From: CAWGXZ01 sp963826695
Lineage (GTDB): Bacteria > Pseudomonadota > Gammaproteobacteria > Burkholderiales > Burkholderiaceae_C
Assembly (NCBI GenBank): GCA_963826695.1
Contig: CAWGXZ010000003.1
Coordinates: 558,001 to 622,000 of the forward strand
Direction of reading: 5' to 3'
Length of the DNA stretch: 64,000 nucleotides
Shown: piece by piece, positions 27,276-38,936 of the stretch
How positions within the stretch are numbered: the stretch's first letter is position 1
How the letters are laid out: each line of letters opens with the position of its first letter
Made by a program: the position numbers and the translations under genes
The notes under the pieces: model-generated
What the model was told of the DNA's origin: nothing
Databases searched by the model: none
What the model saw: only the letters and a program-made list of their open reading frames with translations

Positions 27276-27320
27276 CGTGTCTCCTTGTGGTGGATACCGG
27301 CACCGGTCGCACTGATGCGT

Positions 27321-27349
27321 ACGTTAAATAACTATTCTCTTTGGATCAA
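27321..27349 (-). promoter_or_regulatory. Candidate sigma70 promoter for luxR
   Basis: On the minus strand, TTGATC (27349-27344) and TAACGT (27326-27321) are separated by 17 bp, about 45 bp before the luxR ATG. The region 27320-27360 is markedly AT-rich compared with the rest of the window. The -10 is weak (3 of 6), so confidence is moderate. The whole divergent gap 27276-27532 holds no gene. Confidence 0.4.
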
Positions 27350-27532
27350 TGAGGGTTTACGCGGTTCACTCGGGCGAATTGGTTAACACTCATACCGAAC
27401 CGCTGCTCGAAGAAGGGACACGGTAGTCTGCGACGGCGTTGCTTTCGCCGGGGGCTTTTGCCGCGCCCATGCGCGGATGTGTACTGCGCGGCAGGGCGTT
27501 TCCGTGCGCATGGCGCTGGCTACACTGGTGCG

Positions 27533-28048
27533 ATGCACGCCGACCAAGAACTCGCCGAGACCCTTGATCCGTCGCCGGGCAATGCAGCGGCAACGGGCGG
27601 TGCCGGCAAGGAGCTTGATCAAGGCGCGCTGAGTCACGTCTTCGGTTACCGCCTGTCGCTCGCCGACATTCCCAGCAAGCGCGTCTTCGCCCGTTTCATC
27701 GGCAAGCCGATGAACCTGCGGCCGGTCGAATTCACCACCTTGCTGCTGGTGACCTCGAATCCCGGGGTGACGCAGAAGCAGCTTGCACAGGCTCTGGCGA
27801 TGTCGGCGCCGAACCTGACCATCGTGATCGACCGGATGACCGAACGCGGCCTGCTCGCCCGGGTGCGCAGCGAGACCGATCGGCGCGCACAGAACGTCCA
27901 TGCCACCGCCGAAGGGGAGGCGCTCGCCCAGCGGGCGCATGCGGTTTCGAAATCAATGGAAACCGAGCTGCTCTCGGTGCTGAGTCCCGGCGAGCGCATC
28001 CTGTTGTTCGAGCTGCTGCAGAAGATCGCACGGCAGCGCCGCGGCTGA
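27533..28048 (+). CDS. MarR-family transcriptional regulator
   Basis: 171 residues from ATG 27533. Winged-helix core: LRPVEFTTLLLVTSNPGVTQ then QLAQALAMSAPNLTIVIDRM and TERGLLARVRSETDRRAQNV, the classical MarR recognition helix and beta-wing. It precedes a Bug receptor and the aconitase/liu genes on the same strand by 256 bp and probably regulates them in response to an organic acid. The 5' start is chosen because upstream in-frame sequence is out of register with conserved MarR length. Confidence 0.9.
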   Translation: MHADQELAETLDPSPGNAAATGGAGKELDQGALSHVFGYRLSLADIPSKRVFARFIGKPMNLRPVEFTTLLLVTSNPGVTQKQLAQALAMSAPNLTIVIDRMTERGLLARVRSETDRRAQNVHATAEGEALAQRAHAVSKSMETELLSVLSPGERILLFELLQKIARQRRG

Positions 28049-28304
28049 CGGCATCTCGCGTCGGTCGGCGGCCGCTGCGGCTTGCGGAGATGAAGGGCAC
28101 GCTGGCAGGCGGCGCAGACGCGATGCCCGTGTCGCTGCAACGCTGCCCTCGATCATCCTGGATGGTTGAACGACCGGGTGTGTGGCTAAACCCGCCCCGC
28201 ATCGGCGAACATACGCACGCGTTGCTCGAGGGGCTCGGCGAGGCCGGCCCAGTTTGCCGATGACAACAACCGGGCCCTGGTGGCCCGACAACGAGGAGAC
28301 CCGC

Positions 28305-29279
28305 ATGAAGAATCGATCGCCGACCCGCCGGCAATGGCTCGGCGCCGCAGCCGCACTGGCGGCAGCGCCCGCGCTGGCGGCCGCGCCGGGCGACAAGCCC
28401 CTGCGCCTGATCCTGCCGAACGCCACGGGCTCGGGCGTCGATGCACTGGCGCGCTCGGTGCAGTCGGCCCTCGCCAAGGCATTGGGGCAAGCCATCGTCA
28501 TCGACAACCAGCCGGGCGCCGGCGGCATCGTCGGGTTGCAGGCGCTGGCGCGCTCGCAGCCGGACGGCTCCACCCTCGGCATCGTGTCGAACAACGTGGT
28601 GATCTTGCCGAGCGTCTACAAGTCGCTGCCCTTCGACATGCCGGGCGACTTCACGCCGATCGCGTCGGTCGGCTACACGCCCCTGGTGCTGGTCGTCAAT
28701 GCCAAGGTGCCGGCGACGAATGCGCGCGAGCTCGTCGCCCTGCTGAAGGCGCGGCGCGGCGAGATGAACTTCGCGTCGGGCGGCAACGGCACCATCCTGC
28801 ACCTGGCGAGCGAGATGTTCCTCGACGAAGCCGGCGCGACCGCGCGCCATATCCCCTACAAGGGCGTCGGCCCGATGCTGACCGACCTGATCGGCGGCCA
28901 GGTCGAATTCGCCATCGCGGCCTTGCCGAGCGTCCAGGCGCACCTGAAGTCCGGCGCGCTGCGCGCGATCGGTGTCGGCACGACGCAGCGCCTGCCCGCC
29001 GCGCCCGAGATCCCGACCTTCGTCGAGCAGGGCCTGCCCAACTACGTCGTCGAGGCCTGGTTCGCGGTCATCGGTCCGAAGGGACTGCCTGCGGCAGACG
29101 TTCAGCGGCTGCATGCCGGCATCGAGGCGGCGTTCAACGAGCCGGCGTTCCGGGAGTCGATGCTCAAGCAGGGCAACGTCATCGCCGTCGCACCCGCCGA
29201 CAAGGCGATGCCGTTCTTCCGCAGCGAACTGGCGCGCTATGCCAAGCTGGTGAAGAAGGCGGGGATCGAGCTGCAGTGA
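28305..29279 (+). CDS. Bug-family (TctC) periplasmic solute receptor
   Basis: 324 residues from ATG 28305 (GAGGAGA upstream) with a twin-arginine-like leader (MKNRSPTRRQWLGAAAALAA). Motifs: RLILPNATGSGVDALARSVQ, IDNQPGAGGIVGLQALARSQ, HIPYKGVGPMLTDLIGGQVE. It lies between marR and an aconitase-family gene, which suggests a hydroxy-tricarboxylate or isopropylmalate-like ligand, but this is only context. Confidence 0.92.
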   Translation: MKNRSPTRRQWLGAAAALAAAPALAAAPGDKPLRLILPNATGSGVDALARSVQSALAKALGQAIVIDNQPGAGGIVGLQALARSQPDGSTLGIVSNNVVILPSVYKSLPFDMPGDFTPIASVGYTPLVLVVNAKVPATNARELVALLKARRGEMNFASGGNGTILHLASEMFLDEAGATARHIPYKGVGPMLTDLIGGQVEFAIAALPSVQAHLKSGALRAIGVGTTQRLPAAPEIPTFVEQGLPNYVVEAWFAVIGPKGLPAADVQRLHAGIEAAFNEPAFRESMLKQGNVIAVAPADKAMPFFRSELARYAKLVKKAGIELQ

Positions 29280-29356
29280 GGCACCTGCCGAGGCGGCGGG
29301 CCGCAGCGCGCGCTTCCATTTCGAAACGCGCGCTGTCGCGGCACTGAACCGACGTC

Positions 29357-31360
29357 ATGGACCCCATCCGCTTCCAGGGCCGGGTGCTGTTTCTCAGCGC
29401 GTCGGCCGAATGCGTTCGCCGGCAACTCGGCGGCGACGCCGTGTCGCTGGCCGACGCGCGACCGCTTCGCGACGACGTCTCGACCGACGAGATCACGCCG
29501 TTGCCGATCGCTCACGCACTACGACGACAAGCTGGGCCGCTATCCGTACACCGGCTTTCAGGCGGGCGAGAGCAGGCCGATCGGCGCGGGCGCGGTTCGC
29601 CAGGGCGGCTTCGAGGTCGTCGTCGCCGGCAAGCGCTACGGCAAGGGCTCGTCGCGCGAGCACAGCCCGTCGGCCGAGAAGCTGGCCGGCGTCCGCCTGG
29701 TGATCGCCGAGAGCTTCGAGCGCATCTACCGCCAGAACGCCGACAACATCGGCCTGTTCACGTCGACCGACCTGGGGCTGGTCGACCGCATCCAGGCCGG
29801 CGAGCCGATCGCGATCGACGAACTCGTTGCCGGCCGCGACGCGCTGGCGCAGGCCATCCTGCGCGCGGGTGGGCTGCTGGCGTTCGGCCAGCAGCACATG
29901 CGCGAGGTACGGCGGGCGCCCGAACGCCCGGCAGATGCCGCCCGGCCGCGCACGCTGTTCGAGAAGATCGTCGCCCGGCATGCGCTGGCAACCGATCTCA
30001 CCGCAGCCTGTCCGGCCGTCGGCGACGGTGCCTTCGTCCGTGCCGACTGGCGCTTCATCCACGAGTACTACACCGGCATGTGCGCGCACATGCTGCACGC
30101 CCGCTTCGGCCGTCCGCTCATGCTGAAAGCGACCCGACATCGATCGTCGTCTTCGAGGACCACACCTCGTACGTCGAGCGAAAGCCCTGCGCATGTCGCA
30201 GGCGGCCTCGTGCCGAACATCATGGCCATGGTTCAGGCGCAGCGCGATTTCGTCGCCGACCACGCGCTGCGCTGCCATCGCACACTGACCGAGGCCGAGG
30301 CGGCGCTCGACGACGGCAGCAACGTCGCCGGCATCTCGCACGCGATGATGGCCGAGCACTACGCGCTGCCCGGTCAGCTGGTCGTCGGCACCGATTCGCA
30401 CACGCCGCACAGCGGTGCGCTGGGCTGCGTGGCGTTCGGCGTCGGCACGACCGACATGGCGAACGCCTTCGTCACCGGCGCGGTGCGGCTGACGGTGCCG
30501 CCGTCGCTGCGCGTCGAACTGGACGGCGCGCTTGCCGCCGGCGTCACCGCCAAGGACGTGGTGCTGCACCTGCTCGCGTTGCCGGCGATTCGCGCGGGGC
30601 GCGGCGTCGGCAAGGTGTTCGAGTTCACCGGCGACGCCGTCTCGGCGATGTCGACCGACGAGCGCGCGACGCTCACCAACATGACCGCCGAACTCGGCGG
30701 CTTCACCGGCATCGTCGCGCCGGACGCCGAGACCGTGCGCTTTCTTGCCGAGCGCCGCGGCGTCGATTTCGTCGCTCGAGCCATGGATGCGCAGCGACGA
30801 CGGTGCCGTCTGGGCGGGGCGAATCGTCGTCGACTGTGCCGGCATCGCGCCGATGGTCGCGCGCCCGGGCGACCCCGGCAATGCCGTGCCGCTGGACGAC
30901 ATTGGCGCACCGGTGCGGGTGGACATCGCCTACGGCGGATCGTGCACCGCCGGCAAGCGCGAGGACTTCGACCACTACCACCGCGTGCTGCGCTGGGCTG
31001 CCGACCGTGGCTTGCGCGTGCCGGCGCACGTGACGCTGTACCTGCAATTCGGCACCACGGCGGTTCGCGACTACTGCTCGAGCGCGGCTACCTGGCAGCG
31101 TTCGAGGCGGTCGGGGCGCGCTTGCTGCAGCCCTCGTGCGGCGCCTGCGGCAACTGCGGGCCGGGCACCTCGGTCTCACCCGACACAGGTGACGGTCAGC
31201 GCGATCAACCGCAACTTCCCGGGACGCGGCGGCCCGGGGCAGGTGTGGCTGGCGAGCCCGCCGACGGTTGCGGCGAGCGCGATCGCGGGGCGGCTGGTGT
31301 CCTTCGACGAGTTGAGGCGGCAGCACGCGGCTGTCGGTGCCTGGCGAAGACCTGACATGA
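29357..31360 (+). pseudogene. Aconitase/isopropylmalate dehydratase-family fusion (swivel domain first), with at least six indels
   Basis: Start ATG 29357. Reading across frames gives a continuous aconitase-family protein: DDVSTDEITPLPIAH, then HYDDKLGRYPYTGFQAGESR, GKRYGKGSSREHSPSAEKLA (swivel domain), later DPTSIVVFEDHTSYV, DDGSNVAGISHAMMAEHYAL, VVGTDSHTPHSGALGCVAFG (Fe-S/active-site region), AYGGSCTAGKREDFDHYHRV, LLQPSCGACGNCGPG (cluster Cys) and TVSAINRNFPGRGGPGQVWL. Six single-base changes restore the frame: extra bases near 29516, 30182, 30774 and 31180, and missing bases near 30131 and 31074. Because the protein sequence stays highly conserved between breaks, recent damage or sequence error is likelier than old decay. 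The true C-terminus is uncertain. Substrate unknown; a role linked to the following liu genes is possible. Confidence 0.8.
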
Positions 31361-31451
31361 GAGCGCATCGGTCGTTGCGGCTTGGGTTTACTCGGGGAAT
31401 GCTGCGTGGCGTTCGAGCGGGCCGCGGCCAGCGGGTGGGTAGCTCCGTTCA

Positions 31452-31640
31452 TGTCCCCCGGACCCGGCCTTCGGCCGCGTCCTCCTCCTTTACTTCACTG
31501 CGCCACCCACCCACTGCCCACGGCCTGGCACCGCTCGTGGCCTGCGCCGACGACCTGAGCGCTGCTCGATCGGGCCGAGTGGGTGTTGTGCAGAGCGAGG
31601 TAAAGGAGGAGAGACGGGCCAATGCCCGTCTCGGGGGACA
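31452..31640. repeat. Inverted pair of ~45-bp palindromic intergenic elements
   Basis: Unit 1 (31452-31496) starts TGTCCCCCGGACC and ends CCTCCTCCTTTACTTC; unit 2 (31597-31640) is a closely similar copy in reverse orientation (reverse complement starts TGTCCCCCGAGAC and ends CTCCTCCTTTACCTC). Each has a hairpin in its centre: CGGCC-TTC-GGCCG in unit 1 and a perfect 9-bp stem GAGACGGGC-CAAT-GCCCGTCTC (31611-31632) in unit 2. This REP/BIME-like arrangement fills the 418-bp gap between the aconitase-like gene and liuA. No gene is visible in the gap. Confidence 0.75.
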
Positions 31641-31672
31641 CGAGCGCCGCACAGCACCCGCTCGGCCCGATC
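31568..31672. repeat. 24-bp inverted arms surrounding unit 2 of the intergenic element
   Basis: GATCGGGCCGAGTGGGTGTT starts the left arm (31568-31591); the right arm (31649-31672) is its reverse complement with 2 mismatches in 24. With the inner hairpin this could extrude a 105-nt cruciform. No transposase or target duplication is seen. Confidence 0.75.
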
Positions 31673-31777
31673 GCGCGCCCGGCTGCCCCCACCTCGGCGA
31701 CGGGCGGCGACGGCTTGCCGCTCCGTGCGCCGCGTGAGGCCGACCGCCCTGCGCCTGAAACATTCCCAGGAGACACC

Positions 31778-32953
31778 ATGACCCCGCTCCCCGGCCTTGA
31801 CTTCGCCCTCGGCGAAACCATCGACATGCTGCGCGACACGGTGCAGGCGTTCGCCGCGGCGGAAATCGCGCCGCGTGCGGCCGGCATCGACCGCGACAAC
31901 CTGTTTCCGGCCGAGCTCTGGCGCAAGCTCGGCGATCTGGGCCTTCATGGAATGACGGTGGGCGAGGAGTACGGCGGCACCAACCTCGGCTATCTGGCGC
32001 ACATGGTCGCGATGGAGGAGGTGTCGCGCGCATCGGCCTCGGTCGGGCTTTCGTACGGCGCGCACTCGAACCTCTGCGTCAACCAGGTGCACCGCAATGG
32101 CAACGTGGCGCAGAAGCAGAAGTACCTGCCGAAGCTGGTCAGCGGCGAGCACGTCGGCGCGCTGGCGATGAGCGAGCCGAACGCCGGCTCGGACGTGGTG
32201 AGCATGAAGCTGCGCGCGGCGGCGAAGGGCGACCGGTTCGTGCTCGACGGCTCGAAGATGTGGATCACCAACGGCGGCGATGCCGACGTGATGATCGTCT
32301 ACGCCAAGACCGATGCGGATGCCGGTGCCAGCGGCGTCACCGCGTTCATCGTCGAGAAGGGCAGCCGCGGGCTGTCGTTCGGCAGCAAGCTCGACAAGCT
32401 CGGCATGCGCGGCTCGAACACCTACCCGGTGTTCTTCGAGGACTGCGAGGTGCCTGCCGAGAACGTGCTCGGCCGCGTCGGCGGCGGCGTCGGGGTGCTG
32501 ATGAGCGGGCTCGACTACGAGCGCGCGGTGCTTTCCGGCGGGCCGCTCGGCATCATGGCGGCGTGCCTCGACGCCGTGCTGCCGTACGTGCACGAGCGCA
32601 GGCAGTTCGGCCAGTCGATCGGCGAGTTCCAGCTGATGCAGGGCAAGCTCGCCGACATGTACACCACCTGGTCGGCATGCCGCGCCTACGTCTACGCCGT
32701 CGGCCAGGCGTGCGACCGGACCGACCATTCGAGAACCCTGCGGAAGGACGCCGCCGGCGCGATCCTCTACGCCGCCGAGAAGGCCACCTGGATGGCCGGC
32801 GAGGCGATCCAGGCGCTCGGCGGCGTCGGCTACACCAACGACTACCCGGTCGGCCGCCTGTGGCGCGACGCCAAGCTCTACGAGATCGGCGCCGGCACGA
32901 GCGAGATCCGCCGGATGCTCATCGGCCGCGAGCTGTTTGCGCAGACGCCTTGA
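31778..32953 (+). CDS. liuA: Isovaleryl-CoA dehydrogenase
   Basis: 391 residues from ATG 31778, which follows CCAGGAGACACC. Acyl-CoA dehydrogenase motifs: LAMSEPNAGSDVVSMKLRAA, MWITNGGDADVMIVYAKTDA, and the isovaleryl-CoA type LDYERAVLSGGPLGIMAACL with the catalytic Glu in this middle region rather than near the C-terminus. YEIGAGTSEIRRMLIGRELF closes the protein. It oxidises isovaleryl-CoA to 3-methylcrotonyl-CoA, passing electrons to ETF. First gene of a complete leucine/isovalerate set, liuA-liuB-liuC-liuD-liuE. Confidence 0.95.
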   Translation: MTPLPGLDFALGETIDMLRDTVQAFAAAEIAPRAAGIDRDNLFPAELWRKLGDLGLHGMTVGEEYGGTNLGYLAHMVAMEEVSRASASVGLSYGAHSNLCVNQVHRNGNVAQKQKYLPKLVSGEHVGALAMSEPNAGSDVVSMKLRAAAKGDRFVLDGSKMWITNGGDADVMIVYAKTDADAGASGVTAFIVEKGSRGLSFGSKLDKLGMRGSNTYPVFFEDCEVPAENVLGRVGGGVGVLMSGLDYERAVLSGGPLGIMAACLDAVLPYVHERRQFGQSIGEFQLMQGKLADMYTTWSACRAYVYAVGQACDRTDHSRTLRKDAAGAILYAAEKATWMAGEAIQALGGVGYTNDYPVGRLWRDAKLYEIGAGTSEIRRMLIGRELFAQTP

Positions 32954-33119
32954 GCGGCGTGCCGGCTGCAGCGCTGATGCACGGGCAGGGCGGCTGTCCG
33001 GCCGTACATTCGCCACAGCGACAAGCGGGCACCTCGGCAACCGGCGAAATCGGCATCGTTGCGGCGCGCGACCGGGTGCCGCCGACGCGGCCTCGGTGCA
33101 CCGACAAGAAGGAGACCTC

Positions 33120-34727
33120 ATGCAAGCGATCACCTCGCGGATCAATCCCCGCTCGGAGGAGTTCCGCGCCAATGCCGCGCAGCTGCGCCGCGTCGTCGAC
33201 GACCTGAAGGCCCGGGCGGCCGAGGTCGCGCTCGGCGGCGGTGAAACCGCCCGTGCGCGCCATGCGGCACGCGGCAAGCTGCTGCCGCGCGACCGTGTCA
33301 ACCAGCTGCTCGATCCCGGGACGCCGTTCCTCGAGATCGGCCAGCTGGCGGCACTCGACCTCTACGACAACGAGGCCCCGTCAGCCGGGCTGATCGCCGG
33401 CATCGGCCGCATCGAGGGCCAGGAGTGCATGGTGCTGGCCAACGACGCGACGGTGAAGGGCGGCACCTACTACCCGTTGACGGTGAAGAAGCACCTGCGC
33501 GCGCAGGAGATCGCGCTGCAGAACCGGCTGCCGTGCGTCTATCTCGTCGACTCGGGCGGTGCATTCCTGCCGCGGCAGGACGAGGTCTTTCCCGACCGCG
33601 ACCACTTCGGCCGGATCTTCTACAACCAGGCGCAGATGAGCGCCGCCGGCATTGCCCAGATCGCCGTGGTGATGGGCTCGTGCACGGCAGGCGGCGCCTA
33701 CGTGCCGGCGATGAGCGACGAGACGGTCATCGTGCGCAACCAGGGCACCATCTTCCTCGGCGGCCCGCCGCTGGTGAAGGCCGCCACCGGCGAGGTCGTC
33801 AGCAGCGAGGATCTCGGCGGCGGCGACGTTCACACCCGTCTATCCGGCGTGGCCGATCACCTGGCCGAGAACGACAGCCATGCGCTGTTCCTGGCGCGGC
33901 GCATCGTCGGCAACCTGAATCGCCGCAAGCCGCAGACGGTGGCATTCGAAGCGAGCGAGGAGCCGCTGTACGACCCGCAGGAGCTCTACGGCGTCATTCC
34001 GCACGACACCAGGAAACCCTACGACGTCCGCGAAGTGATCGCCCGCATCGTCGACGGCTCGCGCTTCGACGAGTTCAAGGCGCGCTACGGCTCGACGCTC
34101 GTCACCGGGTTTTCGCGGCTCTACGGCATGCCGCTCGGCATCGTCGCCAACAACGGCATCCTGTTCGGCGAGTCGGCGCAAAAGGGCGCGCACTTCATCG
34201 AGCTGTGCTCGCAGCGCGGCGTGCCGCTGCTCTTCCTGCAGAACATCACCGGCTTCATGGTCGGCCGCAAGTACGAGAACGCCGGCATCGCCAAGGACGG
34301 CGCCAAGATGGTGACGGCGGTCGCCACGACCCAGGTGCCGAAGCTCACCGTGCTGATCGGCGGCAGCTTCGGCGCCGGCAACTACGGCATGTGCGGCCGC
34401 GCCTACTCGCCGCGGTTCCTGTGGATGTGGCCGAACGCGCGCATCAGCGTCATGGGCGGCGAGCAGGCGGCCAGCGTGCTTGCCACCGTCAAGCGCGACG
34501 GCATCGAAGGCAAGGGCGGCGCGTGGTCGGCCGACGCCGAGGCCGAGTTCAAGGCGCCGATCCGCGAGCAGTACGAGCTGCAGGGCCATCCCTATTACGC
34601 CACCGCGCGCCTCTGGGACGACGGCGTCGTCGACCCGGCGCAGACGCGGCGCGTGCTCGGGCTGTCGCTGGCCGCGGCGCTGAATGCGCCGATCGAGCCG
34701 ACGAAGTTCGGCATCTTCCGCATGTAA
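33120..34727 (+). CDS. liuB: Methylcrotonyl-CoA carboxylase, beta (carboxyltransferase) subunit
   Basis: 535 residues from ATG 33120, preceded by AAGGAGACCTC. Carboxyltransferase features: VLANDATVKGGTYYPLTVKK, VDSGGAFLPRQDEVFPDRDH, VMGSCTAGGAYVPAMSDE, GGSFGAGNYGMCGRAYSPRF and MGGEQAASVLATV. It transfers CO2 from carboxybiotin on LiuD to 3-methylcrotonyl-CoA. It lies 166 bp after liuA with no gene between and 10 bp before liuC. Confidence 0.96.
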   Translation: MQAITSRINPRSEEFRANAAQLRRVVDDLKARAAEVALGGGETARARHAARGKLLPRDRVNQLLDPGTPFLEIGQLAALDLYDNEAPSAGLIAGIGRIEGQECMVLANDATVKGGTYYPLTVKKHLRAQEIALQNRLPCVYLVDSGGAFLPRQDEVFPDRDHFGRIFYNQAQMSAAGIAQIAVVMGSCTAGGAYVPAMSDETVIVRNQGTIFLGGPPLVKAATGEVVSSEDLGGGDVHTRLSGVADHLAENDSHALFLARRIVGNLNRRKPQTVAFEASEEPLYDPQELYGVIPHDTRKPYDVREVIARIVDGSRFDEFKARYGSTLVTGFSRLYGMPLGIVANNGILFGESAQKGAHFIELCSQRGVPLLFLQNITGFMVGRKYENAGIAKDGAKMVTAVATTQVPKLTVLIGGSFGAGNYGMCGRAYSPRFLWMWPNARISVMGGEQAASVLATVKRDGIEGKGGAWSADAEAEFKAPIREQYELQGHPYYATARLWDDGVVDPAQTRRVLGLSLAAALNAPIEPTKFGIFRM

Positions 34728-34737
34728 GGAGCCGCGC

Positions 34738-35524
34738 ATGAACCCCACCACCGTCGAGATCGAGCGTCGCGGCGCGGTCGCCTGGCTGTGGATGAACAAG
34801 CCGGAGCTGCACAACGCCTTCGACGAGACCCTGATCGTCGAATTCGACGAGGCGCTGGCCGCGCTCGACGCCGACCCGGGCGTTCGCGTCGTCGTGCTGG
34901 CGGGCCGGGGCAAGAGCTTTTCCGCCGGCGCCGACCTGAACTGGATGAAGCGCCAGGGCGCGGCCTCGGAGGCCGACAACCTGGCCGACGCGCGCCGCAT
35001 GGCGGGGCTGTTCCGCCGGCTGGCGACGCTCGCCAAGCCGACCGTTGCCCGCGTCCACGGCGCGGCACTCGGCGGCGGCATGGGGCTGGCTGCCGCCTGC
35101 GACATCTGCGTGGCGTCGTCGGCAGGCGTCGTTCGCGACCTCGGAAGTGCGCTTCGGCATCATTCCGGCGGCGATCAGCCCGTATGTCGTGCGGGCGATC
35201 GGCGAGCGGCAGGCGACGCGCTACTTCCAGACGGCCGAGCGGATCGGCGCCGAGCGGGCGGCGCAACTCGGCCTGGTGCACGAGGTCGCCGAGCCCGAGC
35301 AGCTCGACGCGGCCGTGCAGAAGCTGGTCGATGCGCTGCTGGCGGCAGGCCCCCGGGCGCAGGCCGCGGCCACCGAACTGATCCGCGCGGTGGCGGGCCG
35401 GCCGGTCACCGACGAGGTGGTCGACGACACCGCCCGCCGGATCGCCCGCCTGAGGGCCACGCCCGAGGCCCGGGAAGGCCTGAGCGCCTTCCTCGAGAAG
35501 CGGCCGCCTTCATGGGCGTCGTGA
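34738..35524 (+). CDS. liuC: Methylglutaconyl-CoA hydratase (crotonase family), one frameshift at about 35131
   Basis: ATG 34738, with AAGGAG upstream. First frame: MNKPELHNAFDETLI, GKSFSAGADLNWMKR and GAALGGGMGLAAACDICVAS. After SSAG the correct protein continues in the next frame: FATSEVRFGIIPAAISPYVV, then RAIGERQATRYFQTAERIGA and LEKRPPSWAS at the end. Removing one G at 35131 (GTC-G-TTC) joins them into about 261 residues, the usual length. It hydrates 3-methylglutaconyl-CoA to HMG-CoA. Since both halves are perfectly conserved and the pathway is otherwise complete, I favour a sequence error, but a real lesion would block leucine degradation. Confidence 0.9.
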
Positions 35525-35546
35525 GCCGCGTCGAAAGGAGCACTGC

Positions 35547-37544
<1,998 letters not shown>

Positions 37545-37548
<4 letters not shown>

Positions 37549-38471
37549 GCGCCGTTCTCGCACCCGGTGTGCGCATCGTCGAAGTCGGCCCGCGCGACGG
37601 GCTGCAGAACGAGCCGCAGCATGTCTCGACCGAGACCAAGCTGCAGCTGATCGAACGCCTCGCCGATGCCGGCCTGCGCGACATCGAGGCGGCGTCGTTC
37701 GTCTCGCCGAAGTGGGTACCGCAGATGGCCGACCATGCCGAGATCATGCGGCGCCTGCCGCGCCGGGCCGGCGTCGCCTATCCGGTGCTGACGCCGAACC
37801 TGAAGGGCTACGAAGCCGCGGTCGCGGGCGGTGCCACCGAGGTGGCAGTGTTCGCGGCGGCATCCGAAGGCTTCTCGCAGAAGAACATCAACTGCTCGAT
37901 AGCCGAATCGATCGTGCGCTTCGTCCCGGTGTTCGAAGCCGCCCGCGGCGACGGCGTCAAGGTTCGCGCCTACATCTCGTGCGTGGTGGCCTGTCCGTAC
38001 GACGGCGCGATTGCGCCGGCGCAGGTGGCGGCGGTGGCCAGCCGGCTTTTCGAGCTGGGAGCCTACGAAGTGTCGCTCGGAGACACCATCGGTGTCGGCA
38101 CGCCGGCCTCGGTGCTGAGGATGCTCGAAGCCGTCGCTGGAGCCGTCCCGATGGCGCAGCTGGCCGGCCACTACCACGACACCTACGGCATGGCCGTGGC
38201 CAACGTGCATGCCTCGTGGCAGGCCGGCATGCGCGTCTTCGACAGCTCGGTCGCGGGCCTCGGCGGCTGCCCCTATGCCAGGGGTGCGACCGGCAACGTG
38301 GCGACCGAGGATGTCGTCTACCTGCTGCAGGGCCTGGGCGTCGAGACCGGCATCGACCTCAATGCACTTGTCGACACCGCCGGATGGATCAGCACCGCGC
38401 TCGGCCGTGCGCCGCAATCGAGGGTGGCCCGGGCGCTGCTTGCCGGGCGCGCGGGCTCGATGGCAGCGTAG
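37545..38471 (+). CDS. liuE: Hydroxymethylglutaryl-CoA lyase
   Basis: 308 residues from GTG 37545, overlapping the liuD stop by 4 nt. HMG-CoA lyase/DRE-TIM signature: VEVGPRDGLQNEPQHVSTET, FVSPKWVPQMADHAEIM, YISCVVACPYDGAIAP, GHYHDTYGMAVANVHASWQA and the conserved Cys loop GLGGCPYARGATGNVATEDV. It splits HMG-CoA into acetyl-CoA and acetoacetate, the final step of leucine breakdown. The gene is intact. Confidence 0.96.
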
Positions 38472-38493
38472 TCGCCGCTAAGATCGCCCGGGG

Positions 38494-38514
38494 GACGGGT
38501 CGGTATCGCCCGTC
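38494..38514 (+). terminator. Hairpin downstream of liuE
   Basis: GACGGG-N9-CCCGTC begins 22 bp after the liuE stop; a wider CCCGGGGG/CCCCCGGG pairing spans part of the remaining gap to 38593. No T-run. Probably the end of the liu operon. Confidence 0.4.
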
Positions 38515-38593
38515 TGACGATATTGCCAATTTGCTTGCGGCGCTTGCGCGGCCCCCGGGACCGCTGCCGCGGCCGCTTCGATAGGGATCATTC

Positions 38594-38833
38594 ATGCCTT
38601 ACACCGCGTCGCTTCTCGCATCCCTTGCATTGCTTGGCGGCTGCGCGATGCCGAACACGCCTGCACCCGACTTCGCGGCCATCAACCGGCCGCTCGAGGT
38701 GCGCTGCGTTCGCATGCAGGACAGCCGTCAAGCCGAAAACAGCCGTCCCGGGTTGACGCGCGCCGAGGTTCAGGCGGAAGCCCGTGCGGCTGCGAGCCGG
38801 GGCGAGCTCGACAAGGCATGCGACTACCTGTGA
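38594..38833 (+). CDS. Small lipoprotein, DUF4148-like
   Basis: 79 residues from ATG 38594. Signal peptide with lipobox LALLGGC gives a mature lipidated Cys near residue 17. The C-terminal half has TRAEVQAEARAAASRGELDK, the kind of repeat seen in short DUF4148-type periplasmic proteins of Burkholderiales. Function unknown; it is probably monocistronic between liuE and the hydrolase gene. Confidence 0.7.
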   Translation: MPYTASLLASLALLGGCAMPNTPAPDFAAINRPLEVRCVRMQDSRQAENSRPGLTRAEVQAEARAAASRGELDKACDYL

Positions 38834-38936
38834 CCGGCATGCAGCCGTTTCATCAGGCTTCGGCAGAGGCCGAGTCCCGGGCGATGGCCGGTCTCGCGGT
38901 TTGTCGCGTGTCGTTCCCGTCGCGAGTGACCGAATG

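Noticed and set aside
31568..31672. Inverted arms considered as ends of an insertion sequence
   Set aside because: Only 105 bp long, no transposase and no target-site duplication visible.
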